Under the pieces are notes generated by a model. That model was not told the origin of the DNA, did not search any database, and saw nothing but the letters and a program-made list of their open reading frames with translations. A DNA stretch of 64,000 nucleotides, taken from Distichodus sexfasciatus. Its lineage: Eukaryota > Chordata > Actinopteri > Characiformes > Distichodontidae. Shown piece after piece: positions 63,357 through 64,000 of the stretch. Position numbers and translations under genes: made by a program. The stretch spans positions 7,144,560 to 7,208,559 of the forward strand of contig JAVGVS010000002.1 in NCBI GenBank assembly GCA_032718565.1, written 5' to 3'. Numbering within the stretch: position 1 is the first letter of the stretch; each line of letters opens with the position of its first letter.

Positions 63357-63610
63357 TATCGCATTGTGGGGACCTTTTTGTCTCCTAAAATCACTTTTAT
63401 CTGTTTTTTTGGGTTTTGTGGAGACATTTAAGAGGTCCCCATGAGGAAAAATGACCTTATAGACAATGTGCTTGTTTTATTTGAGAAACTAAAAGAGGTA
63501 AAAGATGTGCTTTTGGTTACTGAGGTTAGGGTTATGATTAGGTGTAGGTGTAAAATGATATGCATCTAGTCATTATGGAAGTCTATGAAAAGACCTCACA
63601 GAGATAGAAA
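63357..63610 (+). repeat. Dispersed GGGGAC-type repeat, copy 2
   Basis: Related along its length to 36610-36870 and in the same orientation. GT-rich sequence borders it on both sides (63320-63350 and 63620-63645). Confidence 0.8.
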
Positions 63611-64000
63611 TACAGAGACGTGTATGTGTGTGTGTGTGTGTTCTCTGTTGTATTAATCTTCAGCTCTGTCCAGCCTTCTACACCTAATTAGAAGATGGAT
63701 GTGTAATGTGCCTGGTGTGAATTATGCATGAGCTCCACTCCCAAAGTGAAAGTGGACTTTTCAAATATCTCCACCTTACTCCTTGGATGAAGTGTAACAC
63801 AGTGTAATTTCTGTTTCAATATGGAATGCAGTATGTTCTCATCATGAGAATTCCCATCTCACATATGTAATTGCACTCACAGATGGGTTGATTGTTCAAT
63901 CTGTCTTTGCCAAACTGTTTGCAAAAGTTGCCCCAGCTTAATATTTTCACACTCTTTAAGAACACATGCTCTATAGCTCTGTTTTTGTCCCGAGCTTTGT

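Larger units (their letters stand above)
49362..64000. other. gramd4 intron 3, to the window end
   Basis: No exon matching the GRAMD4 coiled coil ('QEELRKLREE') is found. The region holds SINEs (49495, 50600, 50917, 56510, 57775), a CT-rich tandem duplication (52370-53110), transposon remnants (51255-51662, 54255-54350, 54446-54910, 56700-56955), GT microsatellites and a dispersed repeat (63357-63610). Positions 53420-53640 look repeat-poor and could be non-coding conserved DNA. The stretches 58000-59000 and 60000-63200 show nothing recognisable. Confidence 0.65.

Overview
The window is from a teleost fish genome. The genes are split into many short exons with GT-AG introns, the intergenic and intronic DNA is full of Tc1/mariner, hAT-like and tRNA-derived SINE repeats, and there are long CA, GA, CT and ATCT microsatellites. 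No bacterial, viral or organellar genes are visible. The species cannot be named from what I can see.

Positions 3603-32637 (+) hold the 3' half of a seven-pass flamingo cadherin gene, celsr1. I found 30 consecutive coding exons whose splice phases all agree. They sum to 4446 or 4488 coding bases, depending on one alternative donor, which gives 1481 or 1495 residues. In order they encode: the end of the first laminin-G domain, an EGF repeat, the second laminin-G domain, two EGF repeats, a laminin-type EGF region, the hormone-receptor motif, the GAIN domain and GPS proteolysis site, seven transmembrane helices and the cytoplasmic tail. The short tail and its similarity to CELSR1 separate it from CELSR2 and CELSR3. 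The cadherin repeats and first EGF/LamG exons must lie left of the window. The gene ends with a 3' UTR and an AATAAA at 33862.

Positions 33.9-40.9 kb are intergenic. They hold a roughly 90-bp CA microsatellite, a dispersed GGGGAC-type repeat, and a degenerate ~33-bp tandem array at 40.19-40.82 kb, just upstream of the next gene.

Positions about 40.9-64.0 kb (+) hold the 5' part of gramd4 (GRAM domain containing 4). Two exons (44568-44775 and 49247-49361) match the N terminus of GRAMD4. A short first exon ending at 41129 is predicted from splice phase. The rest of the gene, including the membrane segments and GRAM domain, is beyond the right edge. The large gramd4 introns contain a CT-rich tandem duplication, SINEs and paired DNA-transposon remnants.

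Celsr1 is a planar cell polarity receptor at cell junctions and Gramd4 is an organelle-associated pro-apoptotic protein. Their adjacency is a conserved linkage rather than an operon-like partnership. I see no evidence of a new biological system. The points most worth checking are two alternative C termini of celsr1 (one ending in a PDZ-ligand-like ETSI) set by an intron that contains a hAT-type MITE with a perfect 8-bp target duplication, an in-frame alternative donor, the canonical GPS site, and the predicted gramd4 first exon.
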